From positions 27,440,001 to 27,504,000 of the forward strand of contig CM044314.1 of the NCBI GenBank assembly GCA_024291935.2: a DNA stretch of 64,000 nucleotides, read 5' to 3'. Shown here piece after piece: positions 43,545 to 53,068 of this stretch. Positions within the stretch are counted from its first letter, which is position 1. Every line of letters begins with the position of its first letter. Made by a program: the position numbers and the translations under genes. The DNA is from Okapia johnstoni (Eukaryota > Chordata > Mammalia > Artiodactyla > Giraffidae). The notes under the pieces are model-generated. The model made no database searches. It was not told the DNA's origin and worked only from the letters and a program-made list of their open reading frames with translations.

Positions 43545-44001
43545 CCAGTATGTGCTCATGACTTCAAGGAGAGTTGCCCAAGCATCATCTTTAGGGAAAG
43601 GATCTGATAGGTCTAACTCAATAATGGCAGTCCCATTTCCCTCTACATGTTTGGCCAATAAGGTGGCCATGTGAGGTCTGTTGAGTGGCTTCTAAGAAAG
43701 ATTCCCTTGTTAAAAAAAAAAAAAAAACACAGGGAGGAAATGGATCTTCATCTTATAGAGGGTTTTGTGTGTGTATATGTGATGTGATATCTGGATTAGC
43801 AGCAGCCCTCTTGCAACCATGAGGTACGATCATAACCATGAAAACTTACTACCTGAGGACAAAGCCAATGTGCTGAGAATGGCACAAAAGAAAGATGAAA
43901 GAATCTGAGACCGTAAGGAAGCCATCAAGCTGCTAATATAACCCTCTCCAGAGCTGTCTTACCTCTAGACTTCCAGTAACAGGATACAATAAACTTTTCT
44001 T

Positions 44002-44017
44002 AAAGAATAAGCCATTT
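44002..44017. repeat. Target-site duplication, left copy (AAAGAATAAGCCATTT)
   Basis: Identical 16-mer at 44673-44688. Confidence 0.97.
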
Positions 44018-44672
44018 TAATAAAGCTACCATATGACCCTGCAGTCCCACTCCTGGCCATATATCCAAAGAAAAACATGATCTGAAAAGATACATGCGCC
44101 CCAAAGTTCATTGCAGTACTGTTTACGATAGCCAAGACATGGAAGAACCTAAATGTTTATTGACAGAGGAATGGATAAAGATGATGTGGTACATATGTAC
44201 AGTGGAATATTACTCAACCATTAAAAAGAATGAAATAATGCCATTTGCAGCAACATGGATGTACCTAGAGAGTGTCATACTGAGTGAAATAAGTCAGACA
44301 GAGAATGAGGTATGACACACCTTATATGTGGAATCTAAAAAGAAATGATACAAATGAACTTACTTCCAAAGCAGAAAGAGATTCACAGACTTAGAAAATG
44401 AACTTATGGTTGCTGAGGGGAAGAGATAGTCAGGGACTTTGGGAAGATCATGTACACACTGCTATATTATTTAAAATGAATAACCAACAAAGATCTCTTC
44501 TATAGTACATGGAACTCTGCTCAATGTTATATGCCAGACTGAATGGGAAGGGCATTTGTGGGAGAATGGATACATGTATACGTATGGCTGAGTCCTTCCC
44601 TGTTCATCTGAAACTATCACATTGTTAATTGGCTATACCCCAATACAAAATAAAAAGTTCAAAATAAAAAAA
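44018..44672 (+). mobile_element. 5'-truncated L1 3' end with perfect 16-bp target-site duplication
   Basis: Starts 'taataaagctaccatatgac', continues 'tgcagtactgtttacgatag', 'gtggtacatatgtacagtgg', 'ttgcagcaacatggatgtac', 'tacatgtatacgtatggctg' and 'ttggctataccccaatacaa', and ends in AAAATAAAAA before the duplication. It holds the end of ORF2 and the 3' UTR. Identical 16-base copies flank it, and the poly(A) sits exactly at the right duplication. Confidence 0.96.
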
Positions 44673-44688
44673 AAAGAATAAGCCATTT
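44673..44688. repeat. Target-site duplication, right copy
   Basis: AAAGAATAAGCCATTT, identical to 44002-44017. The first A residues may be shared with the poly(A). Confidence 0.95.
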
Positions 44689-44745
44689 CAAGTTGACTTT
44701 TCTACTATATATAGCTGAAAGCCTGCTGAGTCCTACAGATACACG

Positions 44746-45154
44746 AATGAAAATGTATCTTTTAAGAACTGGCGAAGTGTACTCTCAGCTGATGCAATGG
44801 AATATGAGTTTTGGAAAGAGCATTTTAGCCATAAAGGGGAGCATAGGCAAAGGTGTGCAACTCAGCTCTCAACATTCCAAGTGTCTTCTGGGACGTCATA
44901 AGGAATTCCTCTTCGTGTTTTTAGTTCCAGGTCATCGAATCAGTTAGGTTAGGCATCTTACCTAGAAAGATACATCTTTGGAGAAATATATTTCATAAAA
45001 TATAAACTGAGAAACATTTCAACTTAACATCAGTTAGAAGAATGTATAAATTAGGGAAGTAGATGAAGTAAAATGAGGAACTTCTTAAGGTTCATCTGAT
45101 AAAGTGGATCCCAGTAATACATTTTAAGCAGCATTTTGTTTTAATTATTTAAAA
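44746..45154. other. Unassigned sequence
   Basis: The short frame 44693-44947 begins inside the LTR-like repeat. No gene. Confidence 0.4.
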
Positions 45155-45643
45155 ATTTTAAAGTATAATTTGCATACTGTAAATGTTCAGATCTTGTTTG
45201 TTCCATTCAATCAGACTTGAAAAACGCTTATCAACACACAGAACACCCCAAATGTTTCCTCATGCTCTTTTCCAGTCCATCTTCACATCACATGAAGCAA
45301 CCAATGACCTTATTTAAATTTAAATTTGTGTTATCAATATTTAATTTTGTGTATTCTAGCTTTTATGTATTTGGAATTCTGTGGTATATTCTTTTTGTGT
45401 GTGAGACTTCATCCTCTCAGCTTACTATTTCTGAGATTCATACATGCTGTTGCTTGTAGCTACACTTGGGTGCTTTGGGACTATTCCATCATATGGCTAT
45501 GTCACCACTTATTTACCCATATCCTTGTTGAAGACTAGCTATGTGGTTTCTAGCTGTAGCTATCATGAAAAAACTATGAACTGTATTGTACAAGGCTTTT
45601 TTGTGAATGCGTAGTTTTATTTCTCTTGAACTAATAACTAAGA

Positions 45644-45898
45644 GTTCAGTTCAGTTCAGTCGCTCAGCTGTGTCTGACTCTTTGTGACCCCATGGACTGC
45701 AGCAGGCCAGGCCTCCTTGTCCATCACCAACTCCAAGTTTACTCAAACTCATGTCCGTTGAGTCGGTGATGCCATCCAACCATCTCATCCTCTGTCATCC
45801 CCTTCTCCTCCAGCCTTCAATCTTACCCAGCATCAGAGTCTTTTCAAATGAGTCAGTTCTTCACATTAGGTGGCCAAAGTATTAGAGCTTCAGCTTCA
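45644..45898 (-). mobile_element. BovB LINE 3' end inserted in L1M
   Basis: TTCAG tail repeats at the left (45644-45661), C-terminal codons to 'gagcttcagcttca' at the right. It is 5'-truncated, about 255 bases. CTAAGAG/CTAAGAA on either side may be a weak target duplication. Confidence 0.94.
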
Positions 45899-46487
45899 TA
45901 CCTAAGAACTGCTGAAACCTAGAGTAGATATATATTTCAGTTCTTAAGAAACTGACAAGTTAATTATAACATTTTACACTCCTATCAGCAACATGTTAGG
46001 GTTCCAGTTGCTCCACCCTCTCTCTGATAGTTGGTATTGTTGATCTGTTTCATTTCAGCTAGTCTAGTGGGCATAATAGTTTCTTGTTATGGTTTTATTT
46101 TGCATTTCGTTATTGATAAATGATATTGAACACCCTTTGATGTAATTATTGACCATTTGCACATCTTCTTTTGCTGAAGTGCTTGTTTATATCTCTTGTC
46201 CACTTTTTAAATTTTGAGGTTGTTTGTCTTTTTATTATTGACTTGCAGGAGTTATTTACGTATTCTTGATATAAATCCCTTGTCAGATGTATGCATTGTG
46301 ACTATTTTTCCCAGTCTGACTTGTCCATTTATCTTTCTTGATTTGTTTTTCTAGAAGCAGGAATTTTAAATTTTGATAAAGTCTAAATTTTTTTTATGAT
46401 TTATGCTTTCTATGTCCCCTCCAATACATTTTTGCCTGCCCTAAGGTCATGAGTATATCCCTCTAGGTTTTCTTCTATATATTTACT

Positions 46488-46626
46488 TATTTATTTAAGG
46501 AAACTGAAGGATTTGTTTGGGCCACACCGCACAGCTTGTAGGATCCTAGTTTCCCAATCAGGGATTGAATCTAGGCCCCAAAGTGAAAGCACAGAGTCTT
46601 AAGCATTGGACCACCATGAAATTCCC
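46488..46626 (-). mobile_element. CHR-type SINE, minus strand, inserted in L1M
   Basis: On the plus strand 'gggccacaccgcacagcttg' (46519), 'atcagggattgaatctaggc' (46557), 'aaagtgaaagcacagag' and 'ttggaccaccatgaaattcc' (46606) form the reversed tRNA-derived CHR SINE of ruminants, whales and hippos. L1M sequence continues on both sides. Confidence 0.88.
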
Positions 46627-46816
46627 TATATCTTTGTTGTTTTATATATTACATTTAAATATCACATCTATCTCAAATTGATTTTTCTGTATGGTATGAA
46701 TTAGGGGTTGAGGATTTTCATACATATATGTAAGTGTATATGTGTGTGTGTATAACTATATGAATATCTCATTGTTCTAGTGCCATTTATTGAAGACATT
46801 TTCCTTTCCTTATGAA

Positions 46817-46824
46817 ATTGCCTT
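46817..46824. repeat. Target-site duplication, left copy (ATTGCCTT)
   Basis: Repeated at 47034-47041 around the Bov-tA. Confidence 0.85.
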
Positions 46825-47033
46825 GTGTGTACTTAGTCACTCAGTCATGTCCAACTCTTTGTGACTTCGTAGACTGTAGCCTGCCAGGTTCTTCTGTCCA
46901 GGAGGATTCTCCAGGCAAGAATATTGGAGTGGGTTGCCTTGCCCTCCAGGGGAATCTTCCCAACCGAGGGATCAAATCCAGGTCTCCTGCATTGCAGGCG
47001 GATTCTTTACCATCTGAGCCACCAGGGAAGCCC
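46825..47033 (-). mobile_element. Bov-tA SINE inserted in L1M
   Basis: BovA body at the left ('gtgtgtacttagtcactcag'), tRNA-derived head at the right (ending GAGCCACCAGGGAAGCCC). ATTGCCTT at 46817-46824 and 47034-47041 is the target-site duplication, and it reads in register with L1M sequence on both sides. Confidence 0.96.
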
Positions 47034-47041
47034 ATTGCCTT
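47034..47041. repeat. Target-site duplication, right copy
   Basis: ATTGCCTT, identical to 46817-46824. Confidence 0.85.
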
Positions 47042-47137
47042 AGCACTCATCAAAAATTGTTCAGCCATACAATTATGAGTTTATCTCTGGACACTGTTTT
47101 GCCCCATCAGTCTACATATCTAGCCTTTCATCAATAC

Positions 47138-47145
47138 CACACTAA
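47138..47145. repeat. Target-site duplication, left copy (CACACTAA)
   Basis: Repeated at 47598-47605 around the BovB. Confidence 0.85.
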
Positions 47146-47597
47146 TCTGATTCAGTTCAGTTCAGTCGCTCAGTCACGTCTGACTCTTTGTGACCCCATG
47201 AACTGCAGCACACCAGGCTTCCCTGTCCATCACCAACTCCCGGAGCCTACTCAAATGCATGTCCATCACATCAGTGATGCCATCCAACCGTCTCATCCTC
47301 TGTTGTCCCCTTCTCCTCCTGCCTTCAATCTTTCCCAGCATCAGGGACTTTTCCAATGAGTCAGCTCTTCGCATCAGGTGGCCAAAGTACTGGAATTTCA
47401 GCTTCAGCATCAGGCCTTCCAATGAATATTCAGGACTGATTTCCTTTAGGATGGACTGGTTGGATCTCCTTGCAGTCCAAGGTACTCTCAAGAGTCTTCT
47501 CTGACACCACAATTCAAAAGCACCGGTTCTTCGGTGCTCAACTTTCTTTATAGTCCAGCTCTCACATCCATATGTGACTACTGGCAAAACCATAAAT
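47146..47597 (-). mobile_element. BovB LINE 3' end inserted in L1M
   Basis: On the minus strand a 139-codon frame (47593-47174) reads [61 protein letters not shown] and HGVTKSQT, the BovB C-terminus. The TTCAG tail is at 47151-47168. CACACTAA duplications flank the insert, and L1M continues on both sides. Confidence 0.96.
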
Positions 47598-47605
47598 CAC
47601 ACTAA
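47598..47605. repeat. Target-site duplication, right copy
   Basis: CACACTAA, identical to 47138-47145. Confidence 0.85.
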
Positions 47606-47839
47606 CCTTGAAGTCAAGTAATAGTAGTCCACCAACTTTGTTCTTTTTCAAGATTGTTTAGGCTCTTTTTGGTCCTTTGTTTTTCCAAATAAAATTTTAA
47701 ATGTCCTATCAATTTCTGTAATAAATATATTAAAGGTAACCAAATCTTTGCTATGAAAAGGATGAAGGAAACTTTGAAGTGAATATCCTAGTGACAAGCG
47801 CTTGGGCAGGGGTGGGAGGAGCAAGTGACATCTGTGTGA

Positions 47840-48142
47840 AATTTGGAGATGGGGCCTTTGGGAGATAATTAGGTTTACATGAGGTCAGGGTAGGGGCCTC
47901 ATGAAGGGATTAGTATCCTTAAAAGAAGAGGCACCAGAGAGTTTGCTTCCTCTCTTTCTCTGCCATGTGAGGACGGTCGGTGAGAAGGCAGCCCTCTATA
48001 AGCCAGGAAGAGAATCAGGGAAACATATCAGCCAGCTCCTATCTTGGATTTCCCAGCCTCCAGAACTGTAAGAAATAAATTATTGCTGTTTAAGCCACCC
48101 AGTCTCTGGGATTTTGTTATGGCAGCCTGAGCTCACTAGCCC
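47840..48142 (+). mobile_element. MLT1-type MaLR LTR
   Basis: Conserved order: 'gatggggcctttgggagata' (47849), 'attaggtttacatgaggtca', 'gcctcatgaagggattagta' (47896), 'ccatgtgaggacggtcggtg' (47963), 'cctccagaactgtaagaaat' (48057) with AATAAA and 'tttaagccacccagtctctg' (48089), to 'attttgttatggcagcctga'. Solo LTR; its left end is degraded into 47755-47840. Confidence 0.85.
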
Positions 48143-48633
48143 AGAGACTTTAGGCATAAATGAGAAATTCCATAAGCCTTAAAGCTAACGATTTATTTTG
48201 ATTCAAGGGGCCATTAGAATTTACAAGTGACAGATTGATTGTATGCATTTATCACCATCCCCTTTCAAAGCCCTACTAAAATGACAGTAAAGGAAAATAT
48301 TAAACCCATAAATCCTAAGATAATAGAAGAGGAGAAATGTCAATCAACTTTGTGAAGCAAATGGCAAATGAGTGGGTGGAGGGTTGGGGGGCAAGTGAGA
48401 ACTGACTTACACAGAGCAAGTTGAAATCAAGAACCTGCAGAGGACACGAGGGAGAAGCAAGCAATCTGTTGTCCCAGGAAGGATCAGGGACCACAGGCAA
48501 TGGATTCCACAGACATGAGGGGCTGAAACAGGAGCAGTGCAGCCGTGCATCCCCTTCCCTAAAACCACAGAAGAGCAGAATTGTCAAATAGGATATAATG
48601 CAAGTCATGGGTGTGGTTTCAAATTTTCCAATA
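48143..48633. other. Unassigned sequence
   Basis: An open frame on the minus strand (48653-48315, 112 codons) overlaps the LTR edge and has no recognisable domain. No repeat was recognised. Confidence 0.4.
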
Positions 48634-48637
48634 GCTA
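48634..48637. repeat. Possible 4-bp target-site duplication (GCTA), left
   Basis: Matches 49085-49088, directly outside the LTR ends. Confidence 0.6.
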
Positions 48638-48939
48638 TGAAGAAGGAATTCACAGGGCCTGGACTCCATCTTAGGCCTGTTCGTGCTGATCATGTTCGGC
48701 CACCTCTCTAATGGACTCTGAACTCTGTGCTTAGTGCCTGTGGAAACGACAATAGAAGGTTTTTTCTGTAACTTCGGGCTTATTGATTATTGACTGGAAT
48801 GTAACCTTGGGCTTATTGATTATTGATTGTTTAAACACATAACACTTGAATGATAGGGTTATTGTGATTGTATTTACCTTTCCTTTGTTTGTGTAAGTCA
48901 CAAGGAAATTGGGTGGTGGGTTCAGACACGTACACATGG

Positions 48940-48949
48940 GGTATAAAAG
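48940..48949 (+). promoter_or_regulatory. TATA box of the LTR
   Basis: GGTATAAAAG, placed as the U3 promoter, 65-70 bases before the AATAAA. Whether it is active cannot be told from the sequence. Confidence 0.6.
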
Positions 48950-49013
48950 ATTTTCACAAATGCTGGTCGGGGTCCTTGGCTAAGAGGAGACTCTGCCTTG
49001 GGCCCGCCGGTGT

Positions 49014-49019
49014 AATAAA
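49014..49019 (+). terminator. Polyadenylation signal of the LTR
   Basis: AATAAA in 'ggtgtaataaactgcacttc', at the expected R-region position. Confidence 0.6.
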
Positions 49020-49084
49020 CTGCACTTCACTATCTGCATTGTCCTTCTGAGTGAGCTTGTTTCCCGAAACGGGTGGCTATAACA

Positions 49085-49088
49085 GCTA
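49085..49088. repeat. Possible 4-bp target-site duplication (GCTA), right
   Basis: Matches 48634-48637. Confidence 0.6.
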
Positions 49089-50589
49089 CAATAAGAGAGG
49101 TAAAGTTAATTTTAACAGTATAGTTTACTTAATTCAATATATCTAACATACTATCATTTCAACACGTAATCAATTGTTTTCATTAGTAGTGAGGTATTTT
49201 ATCTTTTTTTTCATAGTATCTTCAAATTTTGTTATGCATTTTACACTTACAGCACACTACAAGTGCTCAATGGCCACAAATGATGAGGTGTTATAGTACT
49301 GGGCCACATGGGTCTAGAAGCACGAAACTGAAGAGGCCCTGAACACAGAGACACAGGCACAGGGAAGAGTCAGGGGGTTGGAGATGAACTGAAAACAAGA
49401 GTTCTAGATTAACGTCTGTGTTTTGAACAGTGTAACCTCTAGCTTCCTCTCATTCAAAAACCAGAATACAAGCAATTGATCTCAGGAGACTGGGTTCTTC
49501 TCAGGACCTTGGAAGAAAAAAAAAACAGAGGGCAAAATAAAAGCTTGAAAAATTACAAATTTCAGAGAATTAATAGAATATATTCCATCCATACAGTAAT
49601 ACCAGAACACTACAAATGAAAAAGAAAGACATTTTGAAAATTAGAAAATATGAAAACTAGGTTAAAAGGTCAATAGAAGGTGAGATGATAAAGACAAAGT
49701 AATCCCTCTGACAAGGTAAAGATTAAGAGATGAACAATAGGAGAGAAAATATAAAGGATCAGAGGATCAATCAGAAGATTCAACATGCAAAGGAGTTCAA
49801 AAACAAGGGAATGGAAGAGAAATTGACAAGGAAATCCTATGAGAAAAATTTCCCAGTAAGAATTACTCTTTTTGTTATAAGCTTTAAACATACTATTTCA
49901 CTTTCAAAAGTATATGTGTATATTGCTTTGATAAAAATGAAAAATCTTTAAATAAAAACTCTATTAAAAGAGGAAGTAATTAAATTTTGCTTAGGTGTCT
50001 GAGGATGGGGGTTATGGGGGGGGGGGGGGGGCAGGGGCAGGATTATGAACTGTTCTTGATGAACACATGTCTGTTTCTAGTACCCGGTAAACCCTAAATG
50101 ATCGGAAACAACACAGCCATTGGAGAAGTTGTCTCCTTCCCCCTTCCACACCTGGTTTTATGGAGCTGTTTTGATTTGCAATAACAACAACAAAAATCTC
50201 TGAGCTTTAAACTGCAGAAAATAATGTTTGTGCTTCAAGGCATACTTGTTTAAATTCAGAGTCTAGACATTTCTTTGGCACTATCATCATTGTCCCAGAG
50301 AACTGAAACTCAAATGGAAAGGAAGAGTGGAAGATGCTCTGGAAGACCCTCCTGGGGAAACATCTATAGATCATGTTCACATGTGGACAGGCAGGCCGTC
50401 TTCAGGGCTGACTGTGCCATGGCTGCCAAGAGCAGGAAGGGCAAAGTGTCTGCAAAGTCCCCAGGTGTGCAGGCGCATCATGATGGCAGGAGTCAAGGGA
50501 AGGGGGAAGGGAGAGTCCACATGTTCCCTTGATGAATCCTTATCTTCAAGAACAATCCACATTAGAATTTGAGTAGCAGGCTATCTAGC
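49089..50589. other. Unassigned sequence with a G16 tract
   Basis: Contains the G tract listed separately. 50275-50572 has overlapping open frames on both strands with no family resemblance. Otherwise nothing is recognised. Confidence 0.4.
50016..50031 (+). repeat. Uninterrupted run of 16 G
   Basis: Preceded by GGGGG at 50007-50011 and followed by GGGG at 50034-50037. The stretch can form G-quadruplexes and is prone to length errors in assembly. Confidence 0.9.
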
Positions 50590-50757
50590 TCCTGGGACTT
50601 CCCTGGTGGTCCAGTGGCTAAAAATCAGCACTCCCAATGCAGGGGGCCCATGTTTGATCCTTGGCCAAGGAACAAGATCCCACATGCCACAACTAAAGAT
50701 CCCACATGATGCAATAAAGACCCAGCACAGCTGAATTAATAAATTAATTTTTTTTTA
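50590..50757 (+). mobile_element. CHR-type SINE, plus strand
   Basis: 'gggacttccctggtggtcca' (50596) begins the tRNA-derived head; 'tgtttgatccttggccaagg' (50651) holds a B-box-like motif. Then 'acaagatcccacatgcc', 'aaagacccagcacagc' and a T-rich tail. Same family as 46488-46626, opposite strand. Confidence 0.88.
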
Positions 50758-51060
50758 AGTACCAGCTCTCAGGCCCCATCCTGGATGTGCTGGACTGATA
50801 TCTCTGGAGGTGAGGCCCAGGAACCTACATTTTAAAAGGAACCCCTTCCATTCTCCTCCCGCCCCATGTACACCAGCCGAAGTTAAAAACATTGGGACCC
50901 ATGTGAGTGCTTCTTAAATAGAATCACTGTGGAAATTTTTCCAAATATAGATGTTGGGCTCCATCCCTAAATGTATTGAATCAATATCAACACTGTACAG
51001 ACCAGAGACATCTTCTTCTGTCTCCACGTTTTATTAGGATTTTCAATGTGATTTTGATGT
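50758..51060 (+). mobile_element. MER5/MER20-like hAT fossils
   Basis: 'tctcaggccccatcctgga' (50766), 'ctggaggtgaggcccaggaa' (50804) and 'cctacattttaaaagga' form one copy. 50905-50995 ('gcttcttaaatagaatcact', then 'tgttgggctccatcc') looks like the start of another. Continuation-like sequence after the BovB (52740-52840, 'aataatctgccttttaac') suggests the BovB inserted into one of them. Confidence 0.55.
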
Positions 51061-51068
51061 TCTCCTCT

Positions 51069-52684
51069 CAGTTCAGTTCAGTCGCTCAGTCGTGTCTGAC
51101 TCTTTACGACCCCATGAATTGCAGCACTCCAGGCCTCTCTGTCCATCACCAACTCCCGGAGTCTACCCAAACTCATGTCCATCGAGTCGGTGATGCCATC
51201 CAACCATCTCATCCTCTGTTGTCCCCTTCTCCTCCTGCCCCCAATCCTACCCAGCATTAGGGTCTTTTCAAATGAGTCAACTCTTCGCATGAGGTGGCCA
51301 AAGTATTGGAGTTTCAGTTTCAACATCAGTCCTTCCAATGAACACCCAGGACTGATCTCCTTTATGATGGATTGATTGGATCTCCTTGCAGTCCGAGGGA
51401 CTCTCATGAGTCTTCTCCAACACCACAGTTCAAAAGCATCAATTCTGCGGTGCTCAGCTTTCTTCACCGTCCAACTCTCACATCCATACATGACCACTGG
51501 AAAAACCATAGCCTTGACTAGACGGACTTTTGTTGGCAAAGTAATGTCTCTGCTTTTTAATATGCTATCTAGGTTGGCCATAACCTTCCTTCCAAGGAGT
51601 AAGCGTCTTTTAATTTCATGGCTGCAGTCACCATCAGCAGTGATTTTGGAGCCCCAAAAAATACAGTCTGACACTGTTTCCACTGTTTCCCCATCTATTT
51701 CCCATGAAGTGATGGGACCAGATGCCATGATCTTAGTTTTCTGAACGTTGAGCTTTAAGCCAACTTTTTCACTCTCCTCTTTCACTTTCATCAAGAGGCT
51801 CTTTAGTTTCTCTTCACTTTCTGCCATAAGGGTGGTGTCATCCACATAGCTGAGGTTATTGATATTTCTCCCGGCAATCTTGATTCCAGCTTGTGTTTCT
51901 TCCAGCCCAGTGTTTCTCATGATGTACTCTGCATAGAAGTTAAATGAGCAGGGTGACAATATACAGCCTTGACGTACTCCTTTTCCTATTTGGAACCAGT
52001 CTGTTGTTCCATGTCCAGTTCTAACTATTGCTTCATGACCTGCCTACAGGTTTCTCAAGAAGCAGGTCAGGTGGTCTGGTATTCCCATCTCTTTCAGAAG
52101 TTTCCACAGTTTATTGTGATCCACACAGTCAAAGGCTTTGGCATAGTCAATAAAGCAGAAATAGATGTTTTTCTGGAACTCTCTTGCTTTTTTGATGATT
52201 CAGCGGATATTGGCAATTTGATCTCTGGTTCCTCTGCCTTTTCTAAAACCAGCTTGAACATCTGGAAGTTCACAGTTCACGTATTGCTGAAGCCTGGCTT
52301 GGAGAATTTTGAGCATTACTTTACTAGCATGTGAGATGAGTGCAATTGTGCGGTAGTTTGAGCATTATTTGGCATTGCCTTTCTTTGGGATTGGAACGAA
52401 AACTGACCTTTTCCAGTCCTGTGGCCACTGCTGAGTTTTCCAGATTTGCTGGCATATTGAGTGCAGCACTTTCACAGCATCACCTTTGAGGATTTGAAAT
52501 AGCTCAACTGGAATTCCATCACCTTCACTAGCTTTGTTCGTAGTGATGCTTTCTAAGGCCCACTTGACTTCACATTCCAGGATGTCTGGCTCTAGGTGAG
52601 TGATCACACCATCGTGATTATCTGGGTCATGAAGATCTTTTTTGTACAGTTCTTCTGTGTATTCTAGCCACCTCTTCTTAATAT
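51069..52684 (-). mobile_element. BovB LINE, 5'-truncated, 1.6 kb
   Basis: Minus strand, from KKRWLEYTEELYKKDLHDPD (52684) through the N-terminal RT, RT core and C-terminus to the TTCAG tail at 51069-51081. The frame from 52684 to about 52365 is open, then shifts; the last 293 codons (51959-51078) are open again. No adjacent target-site duplication was found. Confidence 0.97.
51078..51959 (-). pseudogene. BovB RT core and C-terminus, 293 open codons
   Basis: The frame opens [13 protein letters not shown], reaches the catalytic motif as YVDD at residues 38-41 where the other copies here have YADD, then has [40 protein letters not shown] and the [17 protein letters not shown] block, and ends LSD-stop. 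This is the longest uninterrupted RT-side frame in the window. The upstream RT fingers (52334-51969) are in other frames, so no full enzyme is encoded. Both catalytic Asp residues of the YVDD box are kept. Confidence 0.93.
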
Positions 52685-52855
52685 AGTTTGAAATCTCCTG
52701 GGATGCCCTGTAAAAATGAAACTTCCACAACACTATGACTTCTGATTTGTGAGGTCTGGAGTGAGGCTCAATAATCTGCCTTTTAACTGACTCCGCAGTG
52801 ATTTGGGTGCAGATAGTCCTGAAAATTCACCAAGGAAAGCTAAGCTTTATGTTCT
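52685..52855. other. Unassigned, probable MER5/MER20-like remnant
   Basis: 'gaggctcaataatctgcctt' resembles the middle of the hAT-type repeat left of the BovB. Weak. Confidence 0.4.
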
Positions 52856-53068
52856 GAAAGTGAAAGTGATAATCACTCAGTTGAGTCCAACTCTTTGTGA
52901 CCCCATGGACTGTAGCCTGCCAGGCTCCTCTGCCCATGAAATTCTCCAGGCAAGAATTCTGGCGTGGGTAGCCATTCCCTTTTCCAAGGGATCTTCTCGA
53001 CCCAGGGGTCGAACCTGTGTCTCCTGCATTGCAGGCAGATTCTTTACCATCTGAGCCACCAGGGAATC
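52856..53068 (-). mobile_element. Bov-tA SINE, minus strand
   Basis: GAAAGTGAAAGTGATAATCACTC at the left (BovA end), tRNA-derived head at the right with B-box GGGGTCGAACC (53006-53016), ending GAGCCACCAGGGAA. Confidence 0.94.

Larger units (their letters stand above)
43545..44745 (+). mobile_element. Old LTR-like mammalian repeat, split by an L1
   Basis: 43545-44017 and 44673-44745 are the two sides. Left blocks: 'gttggccaataaggtggcca'-type (43650), 'agcagccctcttgcaaccat' (43801), 'gaggtacgatcataacc', 'ctgaggacaaagccaatgtg' (43853), 'cttacctctagacttccagt' (43959) and AATAAA (43989). Right: 'cttttctactatatatagct' followed by 'gaaagcctgctgag'. When the L1 is skipped the two parts join in register with the family's 3' end, as in the copy at 18325. 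Confidence 0.6.
45155..47725 (-). mobile_element. Old L1M element (3' UTR into ORF2), antisense, with four insertions
   Basis: Blocks on the plus strand run in the order of a reversed L1M: 'gtataatttgcatactgtaa' (45162), 'tttctgagattcatacatgc' (45426), 'taagaaactgacaagtt' (45944), 'gggttccagttgctccaccc' (45999), 'ttgcatttcgttattgataa' (46101), 'ttgtccactttttaaatttt' (46196), 'gagttatttacgtattcttg' (46250), 'tagtgccatttattgaagac' (46779), 'tagcctttcatcaataccac' (47121) and 'gtccaccaactttgttcttt' (47627). Younger elements split it at 45644, 46488, 46825 and 47146. About 1.5 kb of L1M remains. Confidence 0.85.
48638..49084 (+). mobile_element. Probable solo LTR of an endogenous retrovirus
   Basis: About 447 bases begin TG and end CA, flanked by GCTA on both sides. 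A 4-bp duplication fits a gammaretrovirus-like (class I) element. Inside are a TATA box (GGTATAAAAG, 48940-48949), a polyadenylation signal (AATAAA, 49014-49019) about 70 bases downstream, and a U5-like stretch to 'gggtggctataaca'. An internal near-tandem repeat, 'gggcttattgattattga', occurs at 48776 and 48813. No gag, pol or env sequence adjoins it, so it looks like the product of LTR-LTR recombination. The exact ends are inferred. Confidence 0.72.
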
